Positions 25,854-35,534 of a stretch of 64,000 bases of DNA are shown piece after piece; the stretch's first letter is position 1; every line of letters begins with the position of its first letter. Below the pieces are notes generated by a model. That model made no database searches. It was not told the origin of the DNA and saw only the letters and a program-made list of their open reading frames with translations. The position numbers were made by a program, and so were the translations under genes. The stretch is from contig NZ_MUBA01000067.1 of NCBI RefSeq assembly GCF_002154575.1, positions 1 through 64,000 of the forward strand, read 5' to 3'. The stretch comes from Streptomyces bobili. GTDB lineage: Bacteria > Actinomycetota > Actinomycetes > Streptomycetales > Streptomycetaceae.

Positions 25854-27569
25854 GTGGCGGAACGGAGTACGGCTGCCGTCGACGTGGCAGACAACAGCGG
25901 CGATGAGCCGCTGACCGCACAGGCGGACCAGTCCACGGCCGACGGTGTGGCCAAGAACCGGGAGCGGGACACGGACAGCGACGAGGCACAGGGGAGTGGC
26001 GGGGCCGAGCGTCCCGGGAAGACCTCGGCGCCAGAACTGCACAGCGGCCACAAACTCGCCAGACGCTACCGGCTCGAGGACTGCGTCACCCGTCTGGACG
26101 GTTTCAGCAGCTGGCGTGCGGTCGACGAGAAACTCCGCCGCGCCGTCGGTGTCCACGTCCTGCCGGCGGATCACACGCGGGCCCGTTCCGTCCTGGCGGC
26201 GGCCCGGTCCTCGGCCCTCCTCGGTGACCCTCGCTTCGTCCAAGTCCTGGACGCGGTCGAGGAGAACGACCTCGTCTACGTTGTGCACGAGTGGCTTCCC
26301 GACGCCACCGAGCTGACTACGCTCCTGGCTTCCGGGCCACTGGAACCGCACGACGCTTACCAGATGGTGAGTCAGATCGCCTCCGCCATGGCTGCCGCCC
26401 ACCGCGAAGGGCTCGCACACCTGCGGCTGAACCCCAACGCCGTGCTGCGCACCTCCACCGGCCAGTGGCGCATCCGTGGCCTCGCCGTGAACGCGGCGCT
26501 GCGCGGCGTCAGTTCCGACACCCCGCAGCGCACCGATACCGAGGCGATCGGTGCCCTGCTGTACGCGGCACTCACCCAGCGCTGGCCGTACGAGAACGAT
26601 GCCTACGGTCTGTCCGGGCTGCCCAAGGCCGTCGGACTGATCGCCCCCGACCAGGTGCGTGCCGGAATCCACCGGGGCCTGTCGGAGCTGGCCATGCGCG
26701 CTCTCGTCAACGACGGAGCGACCGCCTCCCGGCACGAGTCCGCGTGCGCCACACCGGAGGACCTGGTCAAGGCCATCGGCGAGATGCCCCGCATCCGCCC
26801 GCCGGAACCCGCGTTCACCGCGCCCCCCGAGTACCAGCGCACGACGTACCAACAGGGCAGCTACGGCCGTCCCTCGGTGCACCCGGGCGCCACCCAGACG
26901 GTTCGGACCCCGCCGCCCCCGTTGCAGAGCCGCACCGGCAAGGCCCTGAAGTGGGCGGTCTCCGCGCTGCTCATCGCCGCCCTCGGTCTCGGCAGCTGGC
27001 AGCTCGCGGATGCGTTGATGGACCAGAACAACTCCGACGACACGAACCAGACGCAGACGACGGACGGCGACGACAACAACAGCGCCGCGCCCAAGCCTGT
27101 CCAGCAGCTCAAGATCACGGGCTCGCAGGAGTACGTCGCCAGCGGTTCCGCCCAGGCGCCGGAGGACGTCGGCAACACCTATGACGGTGACAGCTCCACC
27201 TTCTGGCGGACCAAGAACTACACCGAAGGGCCGCCGCTCGCCCCGTACAAGCCCGGAGTGGGCATCGTCTACGACCTCGGGTCGGCGCAGGACATCTCCG
27301 CAGCGTCGATAGGGCTCCGGTACTCCGGCGACCACACGACCGCGAAGCTCTACGCCACGGACTCGCTCTCCCCGTCCACGGGCATCAGCGGAATGAAGGA
27401 GATCGGTACCGCCGACGCCAGCGGCACCTCGCTCACGGTGAAGGCATCGAAGGCCGTGAAGACCCAGTACGTGCTCCTCTGGATCACCGCCGTCCCGTAT
27501 GCGCCCACCGATGGTTACAGTGACGCCGGCTACAGGCAGGCCATCACCGACGTGAAGTTCACGGGCTGA
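25854..27569 (+). CDS. Membrane pseudokinase, partner of MurJ
   Basis: A 571-residue protein. Residues ~60-310 have a Ser/Thr kinase-like fold (RYRLEDCVTRLDGFSSWRAVD), but the catalytic signatures are gone: the position of HRDxKxxN reads HLRLNPNAVL, DFG reads IRGLAV, and no lysine is visible in the beta-3 strand. A membrane helix lies near 365-385 (WAVSALLIAALGLGSWQ). The exported C-terminus has a discoidin/carbohydrate-binding-like sandwich (DGDSSTFWRTKNY, VGIVYDLGSAQDISA). In mycobacteria the same three parts form the C-terminal half of MviN. The start is taken as GTG at 25854; an ATG at 25830 is possible. A 15-bp direct repeat (25797-25811, 25816-25830) precedes it. Confidence 0.85.
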   Translation: MAERSTAAVDVADNSGDEPLTAQADQSTADGVAKNRERDTDSDEAQGSGGAERPGKTSAPELHSGHKLARRYRLEDCVTRLDGFSSWRAVDEKLRRAVGVHVLPADHTRARSVLAAARSSALLGDPRFVQVLDAVEENDLVYVVHEWLPDATELTTLLASGPLEPHDAYQMVSQIASAMAAAHREGLAHLRLNPNAVLRTSTGQWRIRGLAVNAALRGVSSDTPQRTDTEAIGALLYAALTQRWPYENDAYGLSGLPKAVGLIAPDQVRAGIHRGLSELAMRALVNDGATASRHESACATPEDLVKAIGEMPRIRPPEPAFTAPPEYQRTTYQQGSYGRPSVHPGATQTVRTPPPPLQSRTGKALKWAVSALLIAALGLGSWQLADALMDQNNSDDTNQTQTTDGDDNNSAAPKPVQQLKITGSQEYVASGSAQAPEDVGNTYDGDSSTFWRTKNYTEGPPLAPYKPGVGIVYDLGSAQDISAASIGLRYSGDHTTAKLYATDSLSPSTGISGMKEIGTADASGTSLTVKASKAVKTQYVLLWITAVPYAPTDGYSDAGYRQAITDVKFTG

Positions 27570-27596
27570 GGTCTCACCCGAGGGGGAGGGGGTCCG

Positions 27597-28322
27597 ATGG
27601 CAGCAGGCGCCGGATACGACGGAATCAGCGATCATGACCTCCTCACCCGCCACGTGGAGGGCGATCCTGACGCCTTCGGTGAGCTTGTACGGCGTCACCG
27701 CGACCGGCTCTGGGCGGTGGCCCTCAGGACCCTGGGGGACCGCGAGGAGGCCGCTGACGCGGTTCAGGATGCCCTGGTGTCCGCCTACCGGGCTGCCCAC
27801 ACCTTCCGCGGCCAGTCCGCCGTCACCACCTGGCTGCACCGGATCACGGTCAACGCCTGTCTGGACCGGGCCCGCAAAGCGGCGTCCCGCAAGACCTCCC
27901 CGGTCGATGACACCGAACGCCTGGAGCAGTTGCTGGAGCCGCACGAATCGGCCTCGGCACCCGCCGAGCGCAACGACCTGCACCGCCAGCTCCTCGAAGC
28001 CCTCGGCACGCTGCCGCCCGACCAGCGTGCGGCGCTCATCCTGGTGGACATGCAGGGCTATCCCGTCGCCGAGGCCGCCCGTGTACTCGACGTCCCGATA
28101 GGGACGGTGAAGAGTCGCTGCGCCCGGGGCAGAGCGAGACTCCTGCCACTCCTCACCCATCTGCGGCCGGCCGACTCCGGCAAGGTGAGGGAAACGGGGC
28201 GAGGACGGAACCGGGCGGAGGGGACATCCGTCCCACCGGCAACGGGTCCTCGGGACGGAGGCCCGGACGGCGCCGGGACCGGCGATTCAGCTGCTGTGAA
28301 GGGCGGAGGTGGGCGAACGTGA
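27597..28322 (+). CDS. sigM: ECF RNA polymerase sigma factor SigM
   Basis: A 241-residue extracytoplasmic-function sigma factor. Sigma region 2 is at about residues 20-90 (DPDAFGELVRRHRDRLWAVAL, DAVQDALVSAYR). Region 4 is at about 125-180 (LPPDQRAALILVDMQGYPVAEAARVLDVPIGTVKSR). A ~55-residue Gly/Arg-rich tail follows region 4. The ATG at 27597 has AGGGGGAGGGGG upstream. Its stop overlaps the anti-sigma start by 4 bp, so the pair is translationally coupled. The gene order murJ-sigM-trxB matches mycobacteria. Confidence 0.93.
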   Translation: MAAGAGYDGISDHDLLTRHVEGDPDAFGELVRRHRDRLWAVALRTLGDREEAADAVQDALVSAYRAAHTFRGQSAVTTWLHRITVNACLDRARKAASRKTSPVDDTERLEQLLEPHESASAPAERNDLHRQLLEALGTLPPDQRAALILVDMQGYPVAEAARVLDVPIGTVKSRCARGRARLLPLLTHLRPADSGKVRETGRGRNRAEGTSVPPATGPRDGGPDGAGTGDSAAVKGGGGRT

Positions 28323-29194
28323 CATCGACGACGGACACGGCCGGGCACCCGGACGTCACGGAGATCTCCGACCTCATCGAGGGCCTGCTCCCGCCCGACC
28401 ACAGTGCGGAAGTCCATCGGCATCTGGACGACTGCCTGCTCTGTGCGGACGTCCACGCATCGCTGGAGGAGATCCGTGGCCTCCTGGGGAGGCTGCCTGG
28501 ACCGACGCGCATGCCTGACGATGTCGCCCACCGCATCGATGCCGCACTCGCCGTGGAAGCCTTGATCGACGCCACGGCTCGGGAGCCCTCCACACTCGGG
28601 CCGGACAACGGTACGTATGTTTCACGTGAAACACCGGCCTCACCACCTCCGCCCGCAGGACGCGCCCGAACCACCAGCACCGGACCGGGCCGCAAGGATC
28701 GCCGACGGAGCGGGCGCCGCAAGATCGTCGTACTGGGGACCGTCTTCGCCGCCGCGCTGGGACTCGGATCGGTCCTGGTGTCGTCGCTGAACGGCGACGA
28801 GGGACCAGGCACTGCGGCTCCCGGTCAGCGGGCTACCGTCGCGGACAGCTTCTCCGAGAACCGTCTGGAACAACAGGTCACCGATCTCCTCGCCGCCTCC
28901 CCCCACTCCACCCCCCACACTCTGGGAATGCAGGGAGAGCCCGAGACCAAGACTCCCAGGGTCTTCCAGCAGCCCACGGTGCCCGGTTGCGTCCAGAAGG
29001 GCATGGATCGCAAGGACGCTGCCCTCGCCGTCGAGAAGGGCACATACCAGGGGAGGGACGCTCTCCTGGTCGTCCTCCCTGACAGCTCGGACAGCACCCT
29101 GGTCACGGCGTACCTGATGGACGCGACCTGTGTCAGCAAGCCGTCCTCCGGCACTGCGAAGATCCTTCTGAAGGACTCCTACACCCGCCCCTGA
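28319..29194 (+). CDS. Zinc-binding anti-sigma factor for SigM
   Basis: A 291-residue transmembrane anti-sigma factor. The N-terminal ZAS-like domain has His35-x3-Cys39-x2-Cys42 (HLDDCLLC). A Pro/Ser-rich linker contains V101-S-R-E-T, which is an in-frame parS. A membrane helix follows at about residues 141-159 (IVVLGTVFAAALGLGSVLV), then a ~130-residue exported domain. It should hold SigM inactive at the membrane. The start is GTG at 28319 in a 4-bp GTGA overlap with sigM, behind GGCGGAGG. Pairing with SigM is inferred from coupling and domain type. Confidence 0.85.
   Translation: MTSTTDTAGHPDVTEISDLIEGLLPPDHSAEVHRHLDDCLLCADVHASLEEIRGLLGRLPGPTRMPDDVAHRIDAALAVEALIDATAREPSTLGPDNGTYVSRETPASPPPPAGRARTTSTGPGRKDRRRSGRRKIVVLGTVFAAALGLGSVLVSSLNGDEGPGTAAPGQRATVADSFSENRLEQQVTDLLAASPHSTPHTLGMQGEPETKTPRVFQQPTVPGCVQKGMDRKDAALAVEKGTYQGRDALLVVLPDSSDSTLVTAYLMDATCVSKPSSGTAKILLKDSYTRP
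28619..28632. promoter_or_regulatory. Intragenic parS in the anti-sigma gene
   Basis: Perfect GTTTCACGTGAAAC within the linker of the anti-sigma factor, read in frame as Val101-Ser-Arg-Glu-Thr. Confidence 0.95.
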
Positions 29195-29266
29195 CCCTTA
29201 GGCCTGTGTCCCCGTCATGCGTCGTATCCCGTACGGCGTCGGCCCCTTGGTGTGCCCGGACACAGC

Positions 29267-29293
29267 GGGAATGCACGCCCCTTAGGATCCGTT
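29267..29293 (+). promoter_or_regulatory. SigR-type promoter of trxB-trxA
   Basis: GGGAAT (29267-29272), exactly 18 bases, then GTT (29291-29293). This is the consensus of the thiol-oxidative-stress sigma factor SigR, 69 bp before the trxB start. trxBA is a known SigR target in S. coelicolor. Confidence 0.9.
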
Positions 29294-29361
29294 GGGTGGG
29301 GTGAGAGTTTCCAGAGGCTCCCCCGGTCGATCGACATAGACCAGAGACGAGGAATGAAGCC

Positions 29362-30330
29362 GTGAGCGACGTCCGAAACGTGATCATCATCGGCTCCGGG
29401 CCCGCCGGCTACACGGCGGCGCTCTACACCGCGCGTGCATCACTGAAGCCGCTGGTGTTCGAAGGGGCCGTCACCGCGGGCGGCGCCCTGATGAACACCA
29501 CCGAGGTCGAGAACTTCCCCGGCTTTCAGGACGGCATCATGGGCCCCGAGCTCATGGACAACATGCGCGCCCAGGCCGAGCGCTTCGGCGCCGAACTGAT
29601 CCCCGACGACGTCGTCTCCGTCGACCTCACCGGTGAGATCAAGACGGTGACCGACACGGCGGGCACGGTCCACCGGGCCAAGGCCGTGATCGTCACCACC
29701 GGCTCTCAGCACCGCAAGCTCGGCCTGCCCAACGAGGACGCCCTTTCCGGCCGCGGCGTCTCGTGGTGTGCCACGTGTGACGGCTTCTTCTTCAAGGACC
29801 AGGACATCGCCGTGATCGGTGGCGGCGACACCGCGATGGAGGAGGCCACCTTCCTGTCGCGCTTCGCCAAGTCCGTGACGATCGTCCACCGCCGGGACAC
29901 CCTGCGTGCCTCCAAGGCGATGCAGGAGCGTGCCTTCGCCGACCCGAAGATCTCGTTCGTCTGGGACAGCGAGGTCGCCGAGATCCAGGGTGACCCGAAG
30001 CTGGCCGGCCTGAAGCTGCGCAACCTCAAGACCGGCGAGCTCTCCGACCTGGCGGTGACAGGTCTGTTCATCGCGATCGGCCACGACCCGCGCACCGAAC
30101 TCTTCAAGGGACAGCTCGACCTGGACGAGGAGGGCTACCTGAAGGTCGTCGCCCCGTCCACCCGGACGAACGTGACCGGTGTCTTTGCCGCCGGCGATGT
30201 CGTCGACCACACCTACCGTCAGGCGATCACCGCGGCCGGCACCGGCTGTTCCGCCGCCCTCGACGCAGAGCGCTACCTCGCCGCCCTCGCGGACGAGGAG
30301 CAGGCAGAGCCCGAGAAGACCGCCGTCTGA
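29362..30330 (+). CDS. trxB: Thioredoxin reductase
   Basis: A 322-residue low-Mr flavoenzyme that reduces thioredoxin with NADPH. FAD-binding [15 protein letters not shown] is at residues 11-25, the redox pair is Cys136-Ala-Thr-Cys139, the NADPH motif is [10 protein letters not shown] and the C-terminal FAD motif is [10 protein letters not shown]. The GTG start at 29362 follows GACGAGGAA. It is driven by the SigR-type promoter at 29267 and is followed by trxA after 43 bp, so both enzyme and substrate are induced by disulphide stress. Confidence 0.98.
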   Translation: MSDVRNVIIIGSGPAGYTAALYTARASLKPLVFEGAVTAGGALMNTTEVENFPGFQDGIMGPELMDNMRAQAERFGAELIPDDVVSVDLTGEIKTVTDTAGTVHRAKAVIVTTGSQHRKLGLPNEDALSGRGVSWCATCDGFFFKDQDIAVIGGGDTAMEEATFLSRFAKSVTIVHRRDTLRASKAMQERAFADPKISFVWDSEVAEIQGDPKLAGLKLRNLKTGELSDLAVTGLFIAIGHDPRTELFKGQLDLDEEGYLKVVAPSTRTNVTGVFAAGDVVDHTYRQAITAAGTGCSAALDAERYLAALADEEQAEPEKTAV

Positions 30331-30373
30331 CCCCCTCCCGCCCCACCGCACACATCAGTTAAAGGAGCCCGCC

Positions 30374-30703
30374 GTGGCCGACCTCAAGCACGTAACCGAC
30401 GACTCCTTCGAGCAGGACGTCCTCAAGAGCGACAAGCCCGTCCTGGTGGACTTCTGGGCTGCATGGTGCGGCCCGTGCCGCCAGATCGCTCCGTCCCTCG
30501 AGGCGATCGCGGCCGAGTACGGCGACAAGATCGAGATCGTCAAGCTCAACATCGACGAGAACCCGGGTACCGCCGCCAAGTACGGCGTGATGTCCATCCC
30601 GACCCTGAACGTCTACCAGAACGGCGAGGTCGCCAAGACCATCGTCGGCGCCAAGGCGAAGGCCGCGCTCGTGCGCGACCTTGAGGACTTCATCGGCGAG
30701 TGA
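30374..30703 (+). CDS. trxA: Thioredoxin
   Basis: A 109-residue thioredoxin. The active site is WCGPC (Cys32, Cys35), preceded by VLVDFWAA, and the cis-proline loop is [11 protein letters not shown]. It reduces protein disulphides and is regenerated by the adjacent TrxB. The start is GTG at 30374 with AAAGGAG nine bases upstream. In mycobacteria the next gene is the wall regulator cwlM; here a parS hairpin and a GNAT gene on the other strand follow instead. Confidence 0.98.
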   Translation: MADLKHVTDDSFEQDVLKSDKPVLVDFWAAWCGPCRQIAPSLEAIAAEYGDKIEIVKLNIDENPGTAAKYGVMSIPTLNVYQNGEVAKTIVGAKAKAALVRDLEDFIGE

Positions 30704-30731
30704 CGTTCTGAGCGTCGCGCGAGCGGCGCGT

Positions 30732-30745
30732 GTTTCACGTGAAAC
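30732..30745. promoter_or_regulatory. parS site at the foot of the trxA terminator
   Basis: Perfect GTTTCACGTGAAAC, 29 bp after trxA. Its right half forms the base of the hairpin at 30738-30787. Confidence 0.95.
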
Positions 30746-30787
30746 ATGAATGGCTGACCCGGACGGGTCGGCCATTCGTGTTTCACG
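30738..30787. terminator. Terminator hairpin built onto parS
   Basis: Arms 30738-30761 and 30764-30787 pair over 24 positions with only two differences, both tolerable as G-U pairs, and a two-base loop. The outer end of each arm is half a parS (CGTGAAAC and GTTTCACG). It lies between the convergent trxA and GNAT genes. Confidence 0.75.
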
Positions 30788-30794
30788 GAGCCGA

Positions 30795-31412
30795 TCACAG
30801 GGGCCGCAACGCCGGCTCCTTCTGTACAGCTCCCAACAGTCGGTCGAGCGCCATCTCCACGTCTTCCTTCCAGGAGAGGGTGGTGCGAAGCTCCAGCCGC
30901 AGCCGCGGATGAGAAGGGTGCGGCCTTACCGTCTTGAAGCCCACCGCCAGCAGATGGTCGGCCGGCAGAAGGCACGCTGGGTCCTTCCAGCGTGCGTCAC
31001 CGAACGCCTCGATCGCTTTGAAGTCCCGTCGCAGGAGATCCTTGGCGACCGTCTGGACCATCACCCGCCCGAGCCCCTGGCCCTGATAGCCCGGCATGAT
31101 GAACCCGGTCATCAACTGCACCGCGTCCGGAGAGACAGGGCTCGTCGGAAACGCCGTCGAACGGGGAACGTACGCCGGCGGAGCGTAGAGCACATAACCC
31201 ACCGCGACGTCATCGACGTAGACGACCCGGCCGCAGGACCCCCAGTCGAGCAGGACCGCGGAGATCCAGGCCTCTTTCTCCACCGCCGCCGTGCCGGCCC
31301 TTACCGCTGCCTCACCGCTGACGGGGTCCAGCTCCCAGAAGACACACGAGCGGCAACGCTGGGGAAGGTCCTGAAGGTTGTCCAGCGTGAGCGGTACGAG
31401 CCGACGCCCCAT
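30795..31412 (-). CDS. GNAT family N-acetyltransferase
   Basis: A 205-residue protein with the acetyl-CoA-binding signature Q110-G-Q-G-L-G115 after a hydrophobic strand (VQLMTGFIMPGYQ). An N-terminal CRSCVFWE segment contains two cysteines. The start is the ATG at 31412 with GAGGA nine bases upstream. The acceptor substrate is unknown. Its position next to parB is conserved in Streptomyces, and mycobacteria have a comparable gene (Rv3916c) there. It converges on trxA. Confidence 0.85.
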   Translation of the reverse strand: MGRRLVPLTLDNLQDLPQRCRSCVFWELDPVSGEAAVRAGTAAVEKEAWISAVLLDWGSCGRVVYVDDVAVGYVLYAPPAYVPRSTAFPTSPVSPDAVQLMTGFIMPGYQGQGLGRVMVQTVAKDLLRRDFKAIEAFGDARWKDPACLLPADHLLAVGFKTVRPHPSHPRLRLELRTTLSWKEDVEMALDRLLGAVQKEPALRPL

Positions 31413-31558
31413 GAAGGCTGATCCTCGCTTCCTTCGCCCGCGGCATCGCGAGCGGCAGTCAGAGCGCTGCGTTCCTTGAGGAGGCTGCCGACGAATCCGC
31501 CGACCGCGCCGAGCCCCAGGGCCGCGCCCACCAGTCCGGTCCGGCTCATCGTTCGCAT
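31301..31558 (-). CDS. Possible small membrane protein overlapping the GNAT gene
   Basis: An 85-codon reading frame from ATG 31558, with GGAGG seven bases upstream. It starts with a hydrophobic segment, SRTGLVGAALGLGAVGGFVGSLL, and then a charged stretch. The last 112 bp overlap the GNAT gene in another frame, where the translation becomes low-quality (Arg/Ser/Thr-rich). The start and the hydrophobic segment look real; the C-terminus does not. It may be a genuine short overlapping gene or chance. Confidence 0.3.
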   Translation of the reverse strand: MRTMSRTGLVGAALGLGAVGGFVGSLLKERSALTAARDAAGEGSEDQPSWGVGSYRSRWTTFRTFPSVAARVSSGSWTPSAVRQR

Positions 31559-31656
31559 GGCCCCCGCCTCCCACTCAAAGGTGTCATCAGGTGGTCGCGC
31601 CATAGCTCACCGCATCGTATCCACGACGCGATTCCCTCGACACCGCCCCGAAAGCA

Positions 31657-31700
31657 AAGAGCGAGCCGGATTCCGGACGGACCGGAGGCGACTCGCTCTT
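31657..31700 (-). terminator. Terminator after parB
   Basis: AAGAGCGAG (31657-31665) pairs with CTCGCTCTT (31692-31700), with an inner CCGGA-rich region. It lies 39 bp beyond the leftward stop codon of parB and within the spacer to the GNAT region. Confidence 0.6.
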
Positions 31701-31738
31701 GGCAGTTGGCGGGGCGACATGACCCGGCCATGGGACGC

Positions 31739-32835
31739 TCAGTCGTCCGTTTCCTCGGACTCCCCCTCCACCAAGCCCTTCTGGAGGACGGGCCCTTCAC
31801 CGGGTGCCAAGCTGTCGAGGATCCGCTCAAGGTCCTCCATCGAGGCGAACTCGACGGTGATCTTGCCCTTCTTCTGCCCCAGGTCGACCTTCACCCGCGT
31901 CTCGAAACGGTCCGAGAGGCGGCTGGCGAGGTCCGACAGGGCCGGCGACACCCGACCTCCGGCGCGAGGCCCCTTGGCACGCTGAGGGGCCTGCGGGCGC
32001 GACCCCATGAGGGTCACGATCTCCTCGACCGCCCGCACCGACAGCCCCTCCGCCACGATGCGGTGGGCGAGCCGGTCCTGCTCCTCCGAGTCGTCGACGG
32101 AGAGCAGGGCCCGGGCATGACCCGCCGAGAGGACACCGGCCGCCACCCGACGCTGGACAGCCGGGGAGAGCCTCAGCAGCCGCAGCGTGTTGGAGACCTG
32201 GGGACGCGAGCGCCCGATCCGGTCCGCCAACTGGTCGTGGGTGCAGTTGAAGTCCTTCAGCAACTGGTCGTAGGCGGCAGCCTCCTCGAGCGGGTTCAGC
32301 TGAGCCCGGTGGAGGTTCTCCAGCAGCGCGTCCAGAAGGAGCTTCTCGTCGTCCGTGGCCCGGACGATCGCCGGGATGGCCTCCAGACCCGCCTCACGGC
32401 AGGCACGCCAGCGCCGTTCACCCATGATCAGCTCGTAGCGCCCTGGACCGGTCTGCCGTACGACGACCGGCTGGAGGAGGCCGACCTCCTTGATGGAGGT
32501 GATCAGCTCCTGGAGCGCGTCCTCGTCGAACACCTCACGCGGCTGCCGCGGGTTCGGCGTGATCGAGTCGAGTGGAAGTTCCGCGAAGTGGACACCCATG
32601 GGCGGTGCGGGAACGTCCGCGGCACCGTTCGCCAAGGGCTCGTCTGTTTCACGTGAAACAGGTGGCAGCGTGGCCACCTTCGCCGCGGCCACCCCGCGGT
32701 CGGTCGTCAGGACCGGAACACCGGCAGAGGACGTCGTGGTCACGCCGCCCACGGCAGTCTGCGCCGGTGTCCTCTCGGTCGGGGCAGCAGGGATCAGTGC
32801 GCCAAGACCACGGCCCAGCCCCCTCCGTCGATCAC

Positions 32836-32839
<4 letters not shown>
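31739..32839 (-). CDS. parB: Chromosome-partitioning protein ParB
   Basis: A 366-residue CTP-dependent DNA clamp that loads at parS and spreads to form the segregation complex. It starts [17 protein letters not shown], followed by a ~70-residue linker containing V61-S-R-E-T, which is itself a parS. The N-terminal domain has NPRQPREVF and the CTP-binding box GERRWRA. The HTH is near [21 protein letters not shown], and a C-terminal dimerisation domain ends it. Its start overlaps the parA stop by 4 bp (ATGA). In Streptomyces, ParB organises many origins before sporulation septation. Confidence 0.98.
32646..32659. promoter_or_regulatory. Intragenic parS in parB
   Basis: Perfect GTTTCACGTGAAAC within codons 61-65 of parB, read as Val-Ser-Arg-Glu-Thr. 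Confidence 0.95.
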
Positions 32840-33906
<1,067 letters not shown>

Positions 33907-33942
33907 GCCTCCGGGGTCGCGAACCAGGGAGGCCTGGTCTTC

Positions 33943-33969
33943 TGTGGAGAAATCCACCTCTGTGGACAA
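33943..33969. promoter_or_regulatory. DnaA boxes in the parA leader
   Basis: TGTGGACAA (33961-33969) is a perfect DnaA box on the minus strand, and TGTGGAGAA (33943-33951) has one mismatch. They lie 37-63 bp upstream of the parA start codon, where DnaA could influence parAB transcription. Confidence 0.65.
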
Positions 33970-34064
33970 CTCCGACCCCTTGACGAGTGAGCCGAGAGGC
34001 TTCCGGTCACGGGGTTCGGCCGCGGCGCGACCGCGGCTGATGATGCCGTGCAGCAATGAGCGAC

Positions 34065-34078
34065 GTTTCACGTGAAAC
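34065..34078. promoter_or_regulatory. parS site between rsmG and parA
   Basis: Perfect GTTTCACGTGAAAC, 94 bp beyond the rsmG stop codon and 159 bp before the parA start. With the two intragenic sites it makes three parS within or next to parAB. Confidence 0.95.
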
Positions 34079-34171
34079 ACGATGCACAGCGCCTGCGGCC
34101 GAACTGCCGCGACACTCCGTCATGCGCAGATTGGGCAGCTTGTGTGGAGTACGGCTTTCTTTCGGGCCGGA

Positions 34172-34888
34172 TCAGCGGCGACGGCGTGTGCGCCCCGTCC
34201 GTGCCGCCTTGGCACGCTTCGCAGCGAACCTCACACCACCCGGACTCTCCCCGACCTCGACCCGCACCACCGTGGAAAGCGGATCCACCAGTCCCTCGCC
34301 GACGTGGAGGATCGACGTGCTCACCGCACCGAGCTTGCTCAGCGCGGTGGCCGCGCTCTTCAGCTCCTCCTCGGCAGTGTCGCCCTTCAGCGCAAGCATC
34401 TCCCCGTAGGGGCGGAGCAGGGGGATTCCCCAGGCGGCCAGGCGGTCCAGTGGAGCCACCGCCCGCGCGGTCACGACATGGACCGGCGGAAGCTTGCCCA
34501 TGACCTCTTCCGCCCGCCCGCGCACGACGGTCACATGGTCGAGGCCGAGAAGCTCGACGACCTCGGTCAGGAAATTCGTGCGCCGCAGAAGGGGCTCCAG
34601 GAGGGTGATCTTCAGATCCTCCCGCACGAGGGCCAGGGGGATGCCCGGCAGGCCGGCGCCGGAACCGACGTCGCACACCGTCACATCCTCGGGCACGGCT
34701 TCGGAGAGCACCGCGCAGTTCAGGATGTGCCTCTCCCACAGTCGGGGCACTTCCCTTGGGCCGATGAGCCCACGCTGCACACCCGCCTCAGCCAGCAGCT
34801 CGGCGTACCGGACCGCATCCGCGAAGCGATCACCGAATACCTCGCGTGCTTGCTCGGGCGCAGGGGGGAGTTCCGCTGCCTCCGTCAC
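34172..34888 (-). CDS. rsmG: 16S rRNA (guanine-527-N7)-methyltransferase
   Basis: A 238-residue SAM-dependent methyltransferase (GidB) that modifies G527 in 16S rRNA; loss gives low-level streptomycin resistance. The SAM site is [17 protein letters not shown], with [12 protein letters not shown] before it. A basic tail ([16 protein letters not shown]) ends it. The start is GTG 34888 ([10 protein letters not shown]), known from relatives and preceded by AAGGA; an ATG eight codons upstream is possible. It is part of the leftward rnpA-yidD-yidC-jag-rsmG-parAB series. Confidence 0.95.
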   Translation of the reverse strand: MTEAAELPPAPEQAREVFGDRFADAVRYAELLAEAGVQRGLIGPREVPRLWERHILNCAVLSEAVPEDVTVCDVGSGAGLPGIPLALVREDLKITLLEPLLRRTNFLTEVVELLGLDHVTVVRGRAEEVMGKLPPVHVVTARAVAPLDRLAAWGIPLLRPYGEMLALKGDTAEEELKSAATALSKLGAVSTSILHVGEGLVDPLSTVVRVEVGESPGGVRFAAKRAKAARTGRTRRRR

Positions 34889-35006
34889 GGGGACCGTCCT
34901 TCCGTACCGCATCGACGCCTTCAGCGCCGGCCACCAGAACTACCAGGTCTGACAAGACCGGCCCCGCCTGCGCGACAGACGGGGCCGGGAAAACGTACGC
35001 GCTGAA

Positions 35007-35519
35007 TCAGTTGGGCAGCACGACGACGAAGCGCTGCGGCTCTTCACCCTCGGACTCGCTGCGCAGACCGGCCGCCTTGACCGCGTCGTGGACGACCTTG
35101 CGCTCGAAGGGCGTCATCGGGTCCAGCTTGACCGGCTCGCCGCTGTTCCTCGCGTCGGCCGCGGCCTTGGCGCCCAGCTCGGAGAGTTCGGTGCGCTTCT
35201 TGGCCCGGTAGCCCGCGATGTCCAGCATCAGTCGGCTACGGTCGCCGGTTTCCCGGTGCACGGCAAGACGCGTCAGCTCCTGCAACGCCTCCAGCACCTC
35301 GCCGTCCCGGCCGACGAGCTTGTACAGGTCACGGCCTGCCACGTCGCTGATGATCGACACCGAAGCGCGGTCGGCCTCGACATCCATGTCGATGTCGCCG
35401 TCGAGATCGGCGATGTCCAGCAGACCCTCGAGGTAGTCCGCCGCGATCTCGCCCTCCTGCTCCAGGCGGGTCAGGGTGTCTGCACCCTCGGCGGCGGCGG
35501 AGGTGGTGCCTTCCGTCAC
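35007..35519 (-). CDS. jag: Jag/KhpB RNA-binding protein (KH and R3H domains)
   Basis: A 170-residue SpoIIIJ-associated (Jag, KhpB) protein. The KH domain is about residues 45-105 (ADYLEGLLDIADLDGDIDMDV, LYKLVGRDGEVLEALQELTRL) and the R3H domain about 115-170 (YRAKKRTEL, MTPFERKVVHDAVKAAGL). KhpB proteins bind RNA and affect cell elongation and wall synthesis in Gram-positives. It lies 15 bp after yidC on the same strand, the usual arrangement. Confidence 0.95.
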   Translation of the reverse strand: MTEGTTSAAAEGADTLTRLEQEGEIAADYLEGLLDIADLDGDIDMDVEADRASVSIISDVAGRDLYKLVGRDGEVLEALQELTRLAVHRETGDRSRLMLDIAGYRAKKRTELSELGAKAAADARNSGEPVKLDPMTPFERKVVHDAVKAAGLRSESEGEEPQRFVVVLPN

Positions 35520-35534
35520 GGGATGGGCTCCTTC

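Noticed and set aside
25674-28160. 828-codon minus-strand frame
   Set aside because: It is antisense to the pseudokinase and sigM genes, which are well supported.
33907-34080. Longer ParA start at 34080
   Set aside because: It would translate the parS at 34065 as Phe-His-Val-Lys and the DnaA boxes. The extension is basic and unlike known ParA N-termini.
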